From contig CASFQA010000001.1 of assembly GCA_949296775.1 (NCBI GenBank), positions 310,001 through 374,000 on the forward strand: a stretch of DNA of 64,000 nt, given 5' to 3'. The DNA is from an uncultured bacterium (lineage in GTDB: Bacteria > Bacillota_I > Bacilli_A > RFN20 > CAG-826). The position numbers and the translations under genes are program-made. The notes beneath the pieces were generated by a model that worked only from the letters and a program-made list of their open reading frames with translations, made no database searches and was not told where the DNA came from. Below, in pieces: positions 62,995 through 64,000 of the stretch (position 1 is the stretch's first letter; each line of letters begins with the position of its first letter).

Positions 62995-64000
62995 TTCCGG
63001 ACCTCGGCAGCGAGCTTGGCCTCGAGATCGGCGATGACTTTGGCCATGGCGTTATTGACCTCCTCGTCGACTAAGGTCTTGTCGGCGGCGAACTTGATGG
63101 AGATGGCCAGCGACTTCTTGCCGCTTGGCAGATGCGGCCCGACGTAGACGTCGAAGGGGACGACCTCCTTGATAAGGGAGGAATTCATGACCGTCTTCTT
63201 AACCTCGTCGAAACCGACCTTATCGTCGACGACGAAGGAAAGGTCGCGGGTCACGAAGGGGAAGCGGGACGGGGGCAGGCTCTTGATGGGGCTGACCTTG
63301 AGGTCGAAGACGGCCGAAAGGTCGATCTCCATCACCACGGCGGAATTAAGCCCCAATCGCTTCAGCAAGGACGGATGGACCTCACCGAGGAAGCCGATCC
63401 GCTGCTTCCCTAAGCAAACGTAGGCTGAGCGGCCCGGATGAAGGGAAGGGCAATCCTCCGCCTTAAGGTAACGGTAACGGGAAGGGATGACCCCGAGGGA
63501 ACGGAATATCTCCTCCAACGCCCCTTTGGCGTCGTAAAAATCGTACCTCCGGCGGGTAATGTCGCCCCACTGTTTGGCTTCGCCGGCATAGGCGAGGGCG
63601 AGGTGGGTGGCCTCATACCCTTCGGCATCGACGTCGGCCACCTCGAAGATGGCCCCGTCTTTGGCTTGCCGGGCGGCGTTATAGGAGAGGACCTCCAAAA
63701 GCGAATAGGCAATGGAAGTCCGGACGTAGGCGTGGTCGGAGGTCAAGGGATTGGCCAATTCGTAAGGCTTATGATCGAGGAAAAGAGGGAAATAACGGAG
63801 TTCGTCTTGACTCACCAAGGTATAGGTCAAGACCTCGTCGAGCCCCCGGAGATTGAGCAGCCTCCGGACCAGCCTTTCCTTTTTCTGCCTCTCGGTCAAG
63901 CCGGTCAGGGAAAGGGAAGAGACCGGGAGCTCGCTTTTGACGTTGTCTAGCCCCAACAGGCGGATCACTTCCTCCGAGACATCGGCTTTTCCGTCGATAT
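62991..64000 (-). CDS. pheT: Phenylalanyl-tRNA synthetase beta subunit, C-terminal part
   Basis: The frame stays open to the window edge, so the start is missing; 336 residues are visible. B5 and synthetase-like core (YANPLTSDHAYVRTS-type segment) and the C-terminal anticodon-binding FDX domain (PPSRFPFVTRDLSFVVDD) identify PheT. It works with PheS to charge tRNA-Phe. Confidence 0.93.
   Translation of the reverse strand, partial: IDGKADVSEEVIRLLGLDNVKSELPVSSLSLTGLTERQKKERLVRRLLNLRGLDEVLTYTLVSQDELRYFPLFLDHKPYELANPLTSDHAYVRTSIAYSLLEVLSYNAARQAKDGAIFEVADVDAEGYEATHLALAYAGEAKQWGDITRRRYDFYDAKGALEEIFRSLGVIPSRYRYLKAEDCPSLHPGRSAYVCLGKQRIGFLGEVHPSLLKRLGLNSAVVMEIDLSAVFDLKVSPIKSLPPSRFPFVTRDLSFVVDDKVGFDEVKKTVMNSSLIKEVVPFDVYVGPHLPSGKKSLAISIKFAADKTLVDEEVNNAMAKVIADLEAKLAAEVRK

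Overview
The window is a bacterial chromosome segment using the standard code: UGA is a stop, with many ATGA start/stop overlaps. Gene content points to Bacilli, and the division cluster suggests a mollicute-like or wall-poor lineage related to uncultivated gut Bacilli. The evidence is an L27 with a Prp-cleaved N-terminus, T-box leaders on valS and ileS, MutS2, RNase HIII, trigger factor, Lon, EngB and MraZ. The division cluster runs mraZ-rsmH-(small membrane protein)-ftsA-ftsZ with no peptidoglycan genes inside it. The lineage placement is inference. Several genes (280-534, 18755-19552, mutS2, rnhC, 60929-61483) have a -10 box so close to the ATG that their mRNAs are probably leaderless.

Layout: 1-7850 is the tail of an RDD-like membrane protein, a small membrane protein and a maltodextrin uptake operon (malE-malF-malG-amylase) with LacI/CcpA-type operators. 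The MalF homologue carries a very large coiled-coil insert. 8000-20566 is housekeeping on the minus strand: L27-Prp-L21, a lipoprotein, a frameshifted serine protease, RadC, ValS with T-box, EngB, Lon, trigger factor and a TPR-like protein, then plsC on the plus strand.

20582-42936 is a 22.3-kb integrated element bounded by 56-bp direct repeats. The right copy contains the 3' end of a tRNA-Arg(UCU) gene. The right part of the element holds a tyrosine integrase, a divergent CI/Cro switch with dyad operators, a phage-type replication protein beside an origin-like repeat region, and a string of overlapping small early genes. The left part is unusual. It has a membrane-anchored P-loop ATPase reminiscent of filamentous-phage Zot/pI, a signal-peptide ectodomain protein with a C-terminal anchor (pIII-like architecture), tiny single-TM proteins, and five paralogous membrane-anchored Ig-like proteins. 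Among them are at least six small very basic proteins (called SB here). Nearly every SB gene converges with a short structured plus-strand RNA that has a strong promoter (TTGAC-type -35, usually a 17-bp spacer, and a -10 box) and an intrinsic terminator ending at the SB stop codon. I recognise no terminase, portal or icosahedral capsid gene. My reading is an inovirus-like (filamentous) provirus or satellite with an undescribed SB-protein/sRNA module family; this is inference.

42920-64000 returns to chromosome: tRNA-Arg, a vWA lipoprotein, uvrC-mutS2, rnhC, rluD-lspA-ileS (T-box), ftsZ-ftsA, rsmH-mraZ, an SPFH/NfeD pair, a set of small zinc-ribbon membrane proteins behind LacI-type operators, a YceD-like protein and the C-terminal part of pheT running off the end.
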